44,571 bases of DNA, from the NCBI GenBank assembly GCA_947449035.1, contig CANFQC010000017.1, forward strand, positions 1 through 44,571. The letters run 5' to 3'. Shown piece after piece: positions 25,938 to 33,720 of this stretch (position 1 is the first letter of the stretch; every line of letters starts with the position of its first letter). The notes beneath the pieces are model-generated. The model did no database searches and was not told the DNA's origin. It saw nothing but the letters and a program-made list of their open reading frames with translations. The stretch comes from Actinomycetota bacterium. GTDB taxonomy: Bacteria; Actinomycetota; Actinomycetes; S36-B12. The position numbers were made by a program, and so were the translations under genes.

Positions 25938-26189
25938 GTGCCTGACACGTCAACAGTTCACGTTCATCTCTTCGCTGCAGCTCGTGCTGCAGTAGGTGAA
26001 AGCACCGTCACTGTGCAGCCCGGCACTCTTGGTTCGGTGCTCGACGAACTCTGCAGCCGCTTCCCGGAATTCGTCGCGGTACGTCCGCGCTGCTCATTCC
26101 TGCTCGACGAGGTCTCATGCAGTGATGCAAGCACTGCGATCAGCGCCGGAAGTCGAGTCGACGTCTTGCCGCCCTTCGCCGGCGGCTGA
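25938..26189 (+). CDS. moaD: Molybdopterin synthase sulfur carrier MoaD
   Basis: The 83-residue product begins at a GTG one base after moaA and has the ubiquitin-like MoaD/ThiS pattern: HVHLFAAARAAVG, LGSVLDELCSRFPEF, and a C-terminus PPFAGG whose Gly-Gly becomes the thiocarboxylate. It donates sulfur to MoaE. The sequence is short enough to be hidden by a longer frame starting near 25755, which is antisense or out of frame to moaA and not real. One unusual point is several Cys residues in the body of the protein. Confidence 0.88.
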   Translation: MPDTSTVHVHLFAAARAAVGESTVTVQPGTLGSVLDELCSRFPEFVAVRPRCSFLLDEVSCSDASTAISAGSRVDVLPPFAGG

Positions 26190-26294
26190 CCCAAGCTGTA
26201 GCGAACACCTCTCTCGTGATCTCGGGATGTCGTTGCAACGCCGAACTCCCTTCACTCACGAGCGCGAGTGACAGCACCGACCTACACTTCCCGC

Positions 26295-27173
26295 ATGTAT
26301 GACATCTCCTTGAGCGTGTCCGCCTGTGCTCGATCCGGCACTCGTGCCGATGTTGCAGTGATGCTGGCCCCGGTCGTGTCTGACGACGCCCTGGCCTTCA
26401 CGCCTGGTGGCGGACGCATCGGTCAGCTCATGGGCGGAGCCTTCGATGGCCTGCTGGCTGACGTTGCTGAGCGGAAACTGAGCCAAGGCCGCCGAGTGCG
26501 TCATTCGGTCAACGTGATCGAGAGTTCGATCTGCGGTCTGGAGACCGGAACTGAGGTCGAATTCCTCGTCGTGCCCGCAGAGCAGTTCCCCGCCGAGATG
26601 TGGCCTCGCTTGCTGGCTCGTGAGGCGGTGACCTTCACTGCTGCTCTCGACGACGATGTGGTCACGTCGATCAGCCTCGTCTCGGCTGTCGATCAGGAGG
26701 CGGCCGCGCCTGGCCCCACTGATCGCCCGGCAGTCTTCGTGACCGATAACGAGGTCACTGTCGTGCTCGCACCGATTACTCGCCTGGTAGTCGCCGGCCA
26801 AGGCCCGATCGCTGAAGCCCTTGCAGCGCAAGGAAAATTGCTGGGCTGGAAGGTCGCTGTCGAGATGCGCACCGGCATGGTGGCAGGCCTGGCCGCGAGC
26901 TCCTCGCCGATTGACGGCATCGTCGTGATGGGCCACGACGTCGAGATGTCGAGTACCTGCCTGATGTACGCCCTCGAGAGCGATGCGGGATACATCGGCG
27001 CCCTGGGCTCCCCCTCGATGCAGGTATCGAGGGCTGACTGGCTCGCCATGCGTGATGTGACTGATCTGTCCCGCATTCATGGGCCTGCTGGCCTGGAGAT
27101 TGGCTCGAAAGGCCCTGCTGAGATCGCCGTATCCATTGCGGCCCAGATGATCCACGCCCTTCGCTTGGGATAG
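26295..27173 (+). CDS. Divergent XdhC/CoxF-like protein
   Basis: The protein of about 292 residues is XdhC-like in its second half: RLVVAGQGPIAEALAAQGKLLGW, IVVMGHDVEMS, YIGALGSPSMQVSRADWLA, and IHGPAGLEIGSKGPAEIAVSIAAQMI. The N-terminal half keeps the XdhC_CoxI outline (GGGRIGQLMGGAFDG, SSICGLETGTEVEFLVVP), though the usual CGG-x-EVFVE motif is reduced to ICGLETGTEVEF. It may have a different partner or a regulatory role. ATG 26295 is preferred over the GTG at 26268. It follows moaD by 105 bases and ends 182 bases before the cox operon leader gene, so it likely serves CO dehydrogenase. Confidence 0.78.
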   Translation: MYDISLSVSACARSGTRADVAVMLAPVVSDDALAFTPGGGRIGQLMGGAFDGLLADVAERKLSQGRRVRHSVNVIESSICGLETGTEVEFLVVPAEQFPAEMWPRLLAREAVTFTAALDDDVVTSISLVSAVDQEAAAPGPTDRPAVFVTDNEVTVVLAPITRLVVAGQGPIAEALAAQGKLLGWKVAVEMRTGMVAGLAASSSPIDGIVVMGHDVEMSSTCLMYALESDAGYIGALGSPSMQVSRADWLAMRDVTDLSRIHGPAGLEIGSKGPAEIAVSIAAQMIHALRLG

Positions 27174-27355
27174 ACCCCGTCGAAACAGCGCGTCCAAAAT
27201 GCGCGACGGCCAAGCTGGTGCTAGGCCGAAATATTGATCAATTTGTGGGTTTGCTCACCTTTCCAGTTGCGGGACTTCCATACTCAGCCTTGGATATGTG
27301 AGTCCATCGGGGAGCGACGTCTGTAAAGCCGTCGCGCACACGAAAGGTTCTTGTA
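27174..27355 (+). promoter_or_regulatory. Leader region of the cox operon
   Basis: This 182-base spacer should hold the main cox promoter. Two features stand out: an AT-rich 10-bp palindrome ATTGATCAAT (27233-27242), unusual in this high-GC context, and a 6-bp stem GCGACG (27314-27319) with CGTCGC (27330-27335) around a 10-base loop just upstream of the first gene. I cannot identify a convincing -35/-10 pair. The palindrome could be an operator, but 10-bp palindromes also occur by chance. Confidence 0.4.
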
Positions 27356-27586
27356 ATGGCGATTGAATCAACGGGTCATGAGACAGGCAGCCCTCGGCTG
27401 TTCGCACTCATCGAGAACTCGCCCAAGACTGGCAAGAGCCCGACTGTCTGGGCATTCCCCCAGTTCACCGAGTTCTTGAAGGTCTCCAGCCAGCCGGTGC
27501 AGGGCCCGTGGCCCCCGCACCAGGAGCCCCGCCCTGATCCCGATGCCGATTCCCTTCCCGTCGCCGTTCGCGACACGCACGCATAG
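27356..27586 (+). CDS. Small Pro-rich protein leading the cox operon (hypothetical)
   Basis: This 76-residue frame starts at an ATG preceded by AAAGG and ends 15 bases before coxM, so its position fits a first operon gene. The sequence (MAIESTGHETGSPRLFALIEN, later PWPPHQEPRPDPDADSLP) is proline- and acid-rich, lacks hydrophobic helices, and resembles no family I know. Good spacing and coupling argue that it is translated; the biased composition allows that it is a leader peptide rather than a folded protein. Confidence 0.5.
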   Translation: MAIESTGHETGSPRLFALIENSPKTGKSPTVWAFPQFTEFLKVSSQPVQGPWPPHQEPRPDPDADSLPVAVRDTHA

Positions 27587-27601
27587 AGCCGAGAGGACAC
27601 C

Positions 27602-28477
27602 ATGTACCCCCCCAAATTTGCCTACGAGGCGCCGAAGTCCATTGGTGAGGCCATTGCCCTGCTCGAAGCCGGTGGCGGAGAGGCCAAGATCCTCGCCGGC
27701 GGCCAGAGCCTGATCCCCATGGTCAAGCTGCGCTTCGCCTCCCCCGAAATGCTGGTTGATATCAACGGCATCCCCGGCCTGGACTACATGACCATCGACC
27801 CTGATGGCACCTTGCGCATCGGTGCACTGGTTCGTCATGAGGATCTCGAGCAGTCGACCACCCTCGCGGCCACGCACCCGACTCTGGCTGCAGCTGCGTC
27901 ACTCGTCGCTGACCCGATCATTCGCACCCGCGGCACCTTCGTCGGCTCGCTGTGCCACGCCGATCCGCAGGGTGACTGGTCAGCCACGATGATCGCCCTC
28001 GGCGGACGCATCGTCGTCCAAGGCCCCAAGGGCAAGCGCGAGATCGATCTCCGCAATTTCGTCGTTGGCCCCTTCACCAATGCACTGGCCTACAACGAGA
28101 TCGCGATCGAGGCAGTCATTCCTCCTGCCAAGGGCACCCCGCGGGGCAGCTACCTCAAGCTCGAGCGTCGTGTCGGCGACTTCGCAACTGCATCGGTTGC
28201 TGTCGCACTCGACATGAACGGTGCAACCGTCGGTCGTGCCGGTTGCGCACTCGCCGGCGTGGGTGGTCGCACCATCGACGCCAACGACGCCATCTCGGTG
28301 CTCGTGGGCAAGACCCTCACCCCGGAGAACATCGAGGCAGCTGCTGACGCCGTTGCCGCGGCAGCTGATCCCCGCACTGATCACCGCGGTTCATCCGATT
28401 ACAAGCGCCACATCGTCAAGACCTTCGTGACGCGCATCCTGACCAACATTGCACACTCCGAGCAGAAGGCAGCCTGA
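27602..28477 (+). CDS. coxM: Aerobic CO dehydrogenase medium (FAD) subunit CoxM
   Basis: This is the 291-residue FAD subunit of a molybdenum hydroxylase. The FAD pyrophosphate motif AGGQSLIPMVKLR lies near residue 37. The second FAD site is IRTRGTFVGSLCHADPQGD, a variant of the usual T-I-G-G-x3-H-x-D-P. The C-terminal CO_deh_flav_C domain is recognisable. It passes electrons from the iron-sulfur clusters of CoxS toward the respiratory chain. The order coxM-coxS-coxL is that of form I enzymes. An AGAGG lies upstream of the ATG, and coxS begins two bases after the stop. Confidence 0.92.
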   Translation: MYPPKFAYEAPKSIGEAIALLEAGGGEAKILAGGQSLIPMVKLRFASPEMLVDINGIPGLDYMTIDPDGTLRIGALVRHEDLEQSTTLAATHPTLAAAASLVADPIIRTRGTFVGSLCHADPQGDWSATMIALGGRIVVQGPKGKREIDLRNFVVGPFTNALAYNEIAIEAVIPPAKGTPRGSYLKLERRVGDFATASVAVALDMNGATVGRAGCALAGVGGRTIDANDAISVLVGKTLTPENIEAAADAVAAAADPRTDHRGSSDYKRHIVKTFVTRILTNIAHSEQKAA

Positions 28478-28479
28478 CC

Positions 28480-29016
28480 ATGTCGAGCCTGTATGACGAA
28501 GTAGCCCCCAACCCCGGTGCCGATACTCCGGTTCGCCGGGTCACCATCGAGGTCAACGGCGAGAAGCGCACCGTCGACGTCGAGCCGCGCCTGCTGCTGG
28601 TCCACCTGCTGCGCCAGGGTCTTGCTCTGACTGGCACGCACTCCGGCTGCGACACCTCGAACTGCGGTGCCTGCACCGTGCTGTTCGACGGTAGCCCGCT
28701 GAAGAGCTGCACGATGTTCGCGGTCCAGGCAGACGGCCACAAGGTTGAAACCGTCGAGGGCATGGGCACGGCAAGTGGCCTGCACCCGGTGCAGGAAGGC
28801 TTCAAGGAAGAGCACGGTCTGCAGTGTGGTTTCTGCACTCCGGGCATGATGCTCGCCTCGAAGGCACTTCTCGAGCGCAACCCCAACCCCACTGAGGACG
28901 AAGTCCGCTGGGCACTGTCCGGAAACCTCTGCCGGTGCACCGGCTACCAGAACATCGTCAAGTCCGTCCTCTGGGCGGCCGAGAAGATGCGCAACGACCA
29001 GCCGCAGGAGGCCTGA
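28480..29016 (+). CDS. coxS: Aerobic CO dehydrogenase small (iron-sulfur) subunit CoxS
   Basis: This 178-residue protein has both [2Fe-2S] domains. The plant-type cluster is GTHSGCDTSNCGACTV with a further Cys in LKSC. The second cluster is LQCGFCTPGM with LCRCTGY in the helical domain. It relays electrons from the molybdenum centre of CoxL to the FAD of CoxM. Length and spacing are normal for the family, with a slightly long N-terminus of about 20 residues before the first strand. Its stop overlaps the start of coxL (TGATG). Confidence 0.95.
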   Translation: MSSLYDEVAPNPGADTPVRRVTIEVNGEKRTVDVEPRLLLVHLLRQGLALTGTHSGCDTSNCGACTVLFDGSPLKSCTMFAVQADGHKVETVEGMGTASGLHPVQEGFKEEHGLQCGFCTPGMMLASKALLERNPNPTEDEVRWALSGNLCRCTGYQNIVKSVLWAAEKMRNDQPQEA

Positions 29017-31394
29017 TGTCACTGGACGAAATCAAGATCGGTGGAATGGGCGCAAGCCGCCGCCGCGTCGAGGACAACCGCTTTATCCGCGGTAAGGGCA
29101 AGTACGTCGATGACGTCGTGCTGCCCGGCATGCTGCACATGGAGATCCTCCGCAGCACCGTCGCTCATGCGCGCATCAAGTCGATCGACACCTCTGCGGC
29201 ATGGGAGGTTCCGGGCGTTCGCCTGGTGCTGACCGGCGAGATGATGGCGGCACGCAACCTCGCGTGGATGCCGACCCTGTCGTACGACACCCAGGCAGTT
29301 CTCGCCACCGACAAGGTGCGTTTCCAGGGCCAGGAAGTCGCGGCGGTCATTGCTGACGATCCGTATGTTGCCAAGGACGCCTGCGCCAAGATCGTCGTCG
29401 AGTACGAGCAGCTGCCGGCCATCGTGAATCCGACGCAGGCTCAGGACCCGAGCATGCCGATCATTCGCGATGACAAGGAAAACCAGCCGACCAACAAGAT
29501 CTTCGAATGGGAGATCGGCGACAAGGAGCGCACCGACCAGGCATTCGCCGACGCCGATGTCGTCTCCACCATTGATCTGCACTACCCGCGTTCGCACCCG
29601 TCGCCGATGGAGAACTGCGGTTCCATCGCCGATTACGACCGCGCGACCGGCAAGCTCACCGTCTACATGACCAGCCAGGCTCCGCACATCGTGCGCGCAG
29701 CTGTGGCCATGGTCGCGGAGATCCCCGAGCACCAGATCCGCATCATCTCGCCCGACCTCGGCGGCGGCTTCGGCAACAAGGTGCCGATCTACCCCGGCTA
29801 CGTCATCTCGATCCTCGCGTCGATCCTGACCGAGCGTCCGGTGAAGTGGATTGAGGACAACACCGGCAACCTGATCTCGACCGGCTTCGGTCGCGATGTG
29901 TACCTGCAGGGTCAGGTCGCGATGCGCAAGGACGGCAAGATCCTGGGTATGCGCATGCACACGATCTCTGATCACGGTGCGTTCTACGCCGATGCACAGC
30001 CCACCAAGTTCAAGATCGGGCTCATGCACTCGACCTTCGCGTGCTACGACATCCCGGCAGCTCACCTCACTTCCGTGGGCTACTACACGAACAAGGCACC
30101 GGGCGGCGTCGCCTACCGATGCTCCTTCCGTGTTACCGAGGCCATGTTCTTCCAGGAGCGCATGATCCACGCTGCGGCGAATGATCTCGGCATGGACCAG
30201 GCGGAGTTCCGTCGCATCAACCTGGTCAAGGACGACATGTTCCCGTACCGCACGGCATTCGGTTTCCTGACCGACTCCGGCCAGTACGACAAGTGCATGC
30301 AGGTCGGCATGGAGGCCATTGGCTACGACACCTTCAAGCAGGAGCAGGAAGAAGCGCGCAAGCGCGGCAAGCTCCTCGGTCTCGGTATCTCCACCATGAC
30401 CGAGCCGCTCGGTGCCGGCAACAGCCGCGAGTACGACATCATCGGTATCAAGATGTTCGACTCGGCCGAACTGCGCATTCACATGACCGGCAAGGCAATC
30501 CTGCGCACCGGTGCGAAGACCCAGGGCCAGGGCCATGAGACAACGTGGGCGCAGATCGTCGCGCACGAGCTCGGTATTCCGGCCGACGACATCGTCGTCG
30601 AGGAAGGCGATACCGATACCGCGCCGTTCGGCATGGGCACCTACGCCTCGCGTTCGACCCCCGTTGCCGGCGCTGCCGTCGCGATGGTCGCTCGCAAGAT
30701 CCGTGCAAAGGCTCGCAAGATCGCCGCACATCTGCTCGAGGTGTCTGAGGAAGACATCGAGTGGGAGTTGGGTCGGTTCTACGTGCGTGGCAACCAGGAG
30801 CGTGGCGTCACGATCCAGGACTGCGCACTCGCGGCCTACAGCAACATCCCCGATGGGATGGAGCCCGGTCTTGAGAACAACGCGTACTACGACCCGCCGA
30901 ACCTGACGTGGCCGTTCGCCGCGTACTTCTGCAAGGTCGAGGTTGACGCAGAGACCGGCGTGTGGGATGTCCTGAAGTTCGTCGCAGTCGATGACTGCGG
31001 TGTGCGAATCAACCCGATGATCGTCGAAGGACAGGTCATGGGCGGTCTTACCGAGGCCTACGCAATGGCGAACATGCAGTACATCACCTTCGATGAGGAG
31101 GGCAACTGCATCGGGTCCAACTACATGGACTACCTGTTGCCCACTGCATGGGAGACCCCGGGCTTCGAGCTGCACGAGGTTGTTACCCCGTGCCCGCACC
31201 ACCCGATCGGTGCCAAGGGCATCGGCGAGTGCGCAACTGTCGCCGGCCCCGCGGCCTTCGTCAATGCGGTCATGAACGCGATCGAGCACACCGGTGTTCG
31301 TAACGTCGACATGCCGCTGATGCCGAACCGCGTCTTCGAGGCACTCCAGACGGGCAAGGACGTCTCGGGCATGCCTCCGGTGAAGGTGGGCTAG
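29016..31394 (+). CDS. coxL: Aerobic CO dehydrogenase large subunit CoxL, form I
   Basis: This 792-residue catalytic subunit carries the form I active-site loop AYRCSFR, with Cys369 as the expected ligand bridging the Mo-S-Cu centre. Form II relatives have AYRGAGR instead. Other cofactor motifs are DLGGGFGNKVPIYPGY, GTYASRSTP and GAKGIGECAT, where Glu738 matches the catalytic base. N-terminal segments such as RRRVEDNRFIRGKGKYVDDV fit the family. It oxidises CO to CO2 using water. The ATG at 29016 overlaps coxS (TGATG); upstream extension to 28935 is out of family. CO oxidation is therefore well supported, not just a generic hydroxylase. Confidence 0.96.
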   Translation: MSLDEIKIGGMGASRRRVEDNRFIRGKGKYVDDVVLPGMLHMEILRSTVAHARIKSIDTSAAWEVPGVRLVLTGEMMAARNLAWMPTLSYDTQAVLATDKVRFQGQEVAAVIADDPYVAKDACAKIVVEYEQLPAIVNPTQAQDPSMPIIRDDKENQPTNKIFEWEIGDKERTDQAFADADVVSTIDLHYPRSHPSPMENCGSIADYDRATGKLTVYMTSQAPHIVRAAVAMVAEIPEHQIRIISPDLGGGFGNKVPIYPGYVISILASILTERPVKWIEDNTGNLISTGFGRDVYLQGQVAMRKDGKILGMRMHTISDHGAFYADAQPTKFKIGLMHSTFACYDIPAAHLTSVGYYTNKAPGGVAYRCSFRVTEAMFFQERMIHAAANDLGMDQAEFRRINLVKDDMFPYRTAFGFLTDSGQYDKCMQVGMEAIGYDTFKQEQEEARKRGKLLGLGISTMTEPLGAGNSREYDIIGIKMFDSAELRIHMTGKAILRTGAKTQGQGHETTWAQIVAHELGIPADDIVVEEGDTDTAPFGMGTYASRSTPVAGAAVAMVARKIRAKARKIAAHLLEVSEEDIEWELGRFYVRGNQERGVTIQDCALAAYSNIPDGMEPGLENNAYYDPPNLTWPFAAYFCKVEVDAETGVWDVLKFVAVDDCGVRINPMIVEGQVMGGLTEAYAMANMQYITFDEEGNCIGSNYMDYLLPTAWETPGFELHEVVTPCPHHPIGAKGIGECATVAGPAAFVNAVMNAIEHTGVRNVDMPLMPNRVFEALQTGKDVSGMPPVKVG

Positions 31395-31400
31395 TAACTC

Positions 31401-32363
31401 ATGACCGCGAATCGGCCGGCCGAAGGACCGGATGTCATGGCGAGGGCACTGGAGCTCATGCGCTCCGGTGAGTCCTTTGCCTTGGCAACCGTTGTGTGGC
31501 GACAGCCACCGTCCTCCGGCCAGCACGGTTCACGGGCGATCATCATGGACGACGGCTCGATCTACGGATGGATTGGCGGCGCGTGCGCTGAGCCGGTCAT
31601 CATCCGCGAGGCCAAGAAGGTTCTGGAGAAGGGTGAGTCAGCACTTATCTGGCTCGGCCAGCAGAAGGATCTCGAGAACATTCATGTTCCAGATGGCGTC
31701 ATGACTGTTCCGATGTCGTGCCAGAGCGAAGGTGCACTGCAGATCTTCATCGAGCCAGTCGCTGCACTTCCGCATGTGCTCGTCGTGGGTCGCTCGCCGA
31801 TGGCGATGACCCTCGTCGATCTCGTGCGCGGTGTCGGCTGGCGCGCAGATCTCGTTGATGGCCCCGATTTCGTGTCGACGATGATCACGCCGTCGACCGC
31901 TGTTGTCATCGCGACTCAAGGTCATGGCGATGAGGAAGCTGTCACTGAGGCACTTCGTGCCGAGGCGGCAATGGTTGGTTTGGTCGCCTCGCGTAAGCGC
32001 GGCGAAGTCGTTCGCGGATTCCTTGCCGAGCAGGGTGTTCCGAGCCAGAAGCTCGACCAGGTGCACGTGCCGATCGGTCTCGACCTCGGTCACACGAGCC
32101 ATCGCGAGATCGCGGTGTCGATCCTGGCCGAATTGGTGCAGCTCCGTGCCGCCGGTGCCTTGAAGGCACGCAAGCGGACGATGCTGCCGATGATTGAGCC
32201 TGACGAGGTCATTGATCTCGTCTGCGGGATGACGGTTGAGGCCGTTCCCGCGAATCGTCCCTTCGACTATGAAGGAACGACGTATTACTTCTGCGCCATG
32301 GGGTGCAGGAAGGCATTCGAGAAAGACCCCACTTCATTCATCCCTCGGGAGGTTGCATGCTGA
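31401..32363 (+). CDS. XdhC/CoxI-type chaperone fused to a C-terminal YHS domain
   Basis: This 320-residue fusion follows coxL by six bases. Residues 1-115 are an XdhC_CoxI domain (LATVVWRQPPSSGQHGSRAI, IYGWIGGACAEPV, SCQSEGALQIFIEPV) and 125-245 the XdhC_C Rossmann part (HVLVVGRSPMAMTLVDLVRG, VPIGLDLGHTSHREIAVSI). Residues 270-313 form a YHS domain: DLVCGMTVEA, PFDYEGTTYYFCAMGC and FEKDPTSFI, with Cys275, Cys298 and Cys302 as metal-binding candidates. YHS modules occur on copper ATPases and other metal-handling proteins, so insertion or copper loading of the CoxL centre is an attractive role, though inferred. CoxG overlaps its end by seven bases. Confidence 0.87.
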   Translation: MTANRPAEGPDVMARALELMRSGESFALATVVWRQPPSSGQHGSRAIIMDDGSIYGWIGGACAEPVIIREAKKVLEKGESALIWLGQQKDLENIHVPDGVMTVPMSCQSEGALQIFIEPVAALPHVLVVGRSPMAMTLVDLVRGVGWRADLVDGPDFVSTMITPSTAVVIATQGHGDEEAVTEALRAEAAMVGLVASRKRGEVVRGFLAEQGVPSQKLDQVHVPIGLDLGHTSHREIAVSILAELVQLRAAGALKARKRTMLPMIEPDEVIDLVCGMTVEAVPANRPFDYEGTTYYFCAMGCRKAFEKDPTSFIPREVAC

Positions 32364-32944
32364 TCAATCAGTCATTCGACATCGATCAGCCGGTCGATCA
32401 AGTCTGGAAGTTCTTCTACGACATTCCGCTAGTCGCGGCATGTATTCCAGGCGCAGATCTGACGAATCAGGTTGGCGACGAGCAGTACGAGGGCGACGTG
32501 ATCATCTCCGCCGGCCCCGTGAAGCTCGAGTTCTCCGGATCGGTGAAAATCAAGGAGCGCGACGAGGCCCGCAAGGCCCTCGTGCTCGACGCCGCAGGTG
32601 CTGACAAGAAGGGCCGTGGTTCAGCACTCATGCTGATGACCATCGCCCTGAAGCCCCTCGGTGCCTCGACTCGCGTCGACATCAGCATGGATCTCGCGAT
32701 CTCCGGTGCTGCGGCGCAGTACGGCCGCGGACTCGTCGTTGACGTCACCGGCGTGCTCGTCGACCAGACAGCGAACTCCATGAAGGCTCGCATCACCGCG
32801 ATGGCTGAGGGACGCGATCCCATGGCCATCGGTGGTCCGAAGGCGGCAAGTGGCCTGGCGATTGGCCTGACCGCCTTCCGTCGTGCGGCCAAGCGCGTAT
32901 TCGCACGGTTCTTCATGCCCTACGAGCCGGCCCCGAGCCGCTAG
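32357..32944 (+). CDS. coxG: CoxG, SRPBCC-fold CO dehydrogenase accessory protein
   Basis: The 195-residue protein begins MLINQSFDIDQPVDQVWKFF and continues as a CoxG/SRPBCC lipid-binding fold: PLVAACIPGADL, VKLEFSGSVKIKERDEA and STRVDISMDLAISGAAAQYG are family hallmarks. The C-terminal 40 residues form a basic, hydrophobic helix (ASGLAIGLTAFRRAAKRVFARFF) suited to membrane contact. In mycobacteria CoxG has been shown to carry menaquinone between CO dehydrogenase and the membrane, and the same function is likely here. It is translated with an overlap to the YHS fusion gene and is 15 bases upstream of the small membrane protein cluster. Confidence 0.9.
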   Translation: MLINQSFDIDQPVDQVWKFFYDIPLVAACIPGADLTNQVGDEQYEGDVIISAGPVKLEFSGSVKIKERDEARKALVLDAAGADKKGRGSALMLMTIALKPLGASTRVDISMDLAISGAAAQYGRGLVVDVTGVLVDQTANSMKARITAMAEGRDPMAIGGPKAASGLAIGLTAFRRAAKRVFARFFMPYEPAPSR

Positions 32945-32959
32945 AACTGGAGACACAAT

Positions 32960-33214
32960 ATGAGTCTGTGGATGGTCGGAAATCTGATCCTGCTCATCAT
33001 CATCGTGCCCGTGCTCGTGGGGCTGCTGAACATGCTGCTCGGTGCGCTGGAGCGCATACGCGCGGCATCCGATGACACCCTTGCCGGCGGCGTCGCACTG
33101 ATCGGGGAGCTCAACACCACCCCCGAGTTGCTCGCGACCACCGATGTAGTGATCAAGGAAGTTGCCAATGGAGCGGTGCGTTACGCCGGTCCCGTCTCGA
33201 AGCTTCTCGGTTAG
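32960..33214 (+). CDS. Small single-span membrane protein 1 of the cox cluster (84 aa)
   Basis: One transmembrane helix is clear (residues 4-28, VGNLILLIIIVPVLVGLLNM), followed by a soluble tail with a short amphipathic helix (LERIRAASDDTLAGGVALIG) and ending AGPVSKLLG. No known family is evident. It starts 15 bases after coxG and ends nine bases before the next small gene, so it is part of one transcript with coxMSL and coxG. With its four neighbours it makes up a block of five tiny membrane proteins whose shared pattern points to a membrane complex. Confidence 0.68.
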   Translation: MSLWMVGNLILLIIIVPVLVGLLNMLLGALERIRAASDDTLAGGVALIGELNTTPELLATTDVVIKEVANGAVRYAGPVSKLLG

Positions 33215-33223
33215 GAGACCGGT

Positions 33224-33451
33224 ATGCCAGTTGAAGCAGTAGTCACGTTGATCCTGGGAGCTCTGATCATCGCTGCGGCCGCACTCGGCCTGCTGCGCGC
33301 GGTCATGCATCTCTCAGCCACGTCGAAGACCCTCGCGGTTCTCGATGGCGGCGTCGAGGTCATCGTCCAGAAGACATCCACTGTTCCGTCCACCGTGGCG
33401 TCGGTCAACCAGAGCCTTGCTCCGGTCAAGGCCTTCGCGGATTCGATCTAG
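33224..33451 (+). CDS. Small single-span membrane protein 2 of the cox cluster (75 aa)
   Basis: Residues 5-28 (AVVTLILGALIIAAAALGLL) form one transmembrane helix. The tail is polar and helical, with repeated Thr/Ser/Val and a segment TVPSTVASVNQSLAPVKAFA resembling the tails of its neighbours (SINTTG, LNETIDSAL). The start has GGAGACC upstream. There are 13 bases to the next gene. It is unknown by family. The short tail and lack of charged catalytic residues argue for a structural or anchoring part. Confidence 0.66.
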   Translation: MPVEAVVTLILGALIIAAAALGLLRAVMHLSATSKTLAVLDGGVEVIVQKTSTVPSTVASVNQSLAPVKAFADSI

Positions 33452-33464
33452 GGAGGGCTGACAC

Positions 33465-33719
33465 ATGGACTTCACCGGACATGAGGGCTGGCTCCTCGGC
33501 TACATCATCGGCCTCGTGGTCGTGCTCGTAGTCGTCGCGCTAGTCGTACCGATCCTGGTCATTGCCTGGCGCATCGGCAATCAGGCAGGCAGCATCTTGA
33601 CTCGCCTCCAGCAGGCGGAGAAGAACACCGCTGGCCTGGCCGGACTTAACGAAACCATCGATTCCGCACTCGGAATCATCGCCGGCCTCAAGCGTGGCCG
33701 TACACGGCTGGGAGGCTGA
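33465..33719 (+). CDS. Small single-span membrane protein 3 of the cox cluster (84 aa)
   Basis: A long hydrophobic helix spans residues 9-35 (LLGYIIGLVVVLVVVALVVP), then a helical tail of the apolipoprotein or DUF948-like kind (SILTRLQQAEKNTAGLAGLN). Several acidic and basic residues alternate in the tail, which could form a coiled coil with the tails of the other small proteins. It begins after GGAGGGC and ends one base before the next start. No family assignment is possible by eye. Confidence 0.66.
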   Translation: MDFTGHEGWLLGYIIGLVVVLVVVALVVPILVIAWRIGNQAGSILTRLQQAEKNTAGLAGLNETIDSALGIIAGLKRGRTRLGG

Positions 33720-33720
33720 C

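Noticed and set aside
26256-27197. Minus-strand frame of 313 codons
   Set aside because: Shadow of the XdhC-like gene on the opposite strand.
29019-31526. 835-codon minus-strand open frame opposite coxL
   Set aside because: A high-GC codon-bias shadow of coxL; the translation has no family resemblance and an excess of His/Arg/Asp typical of antisense frames.
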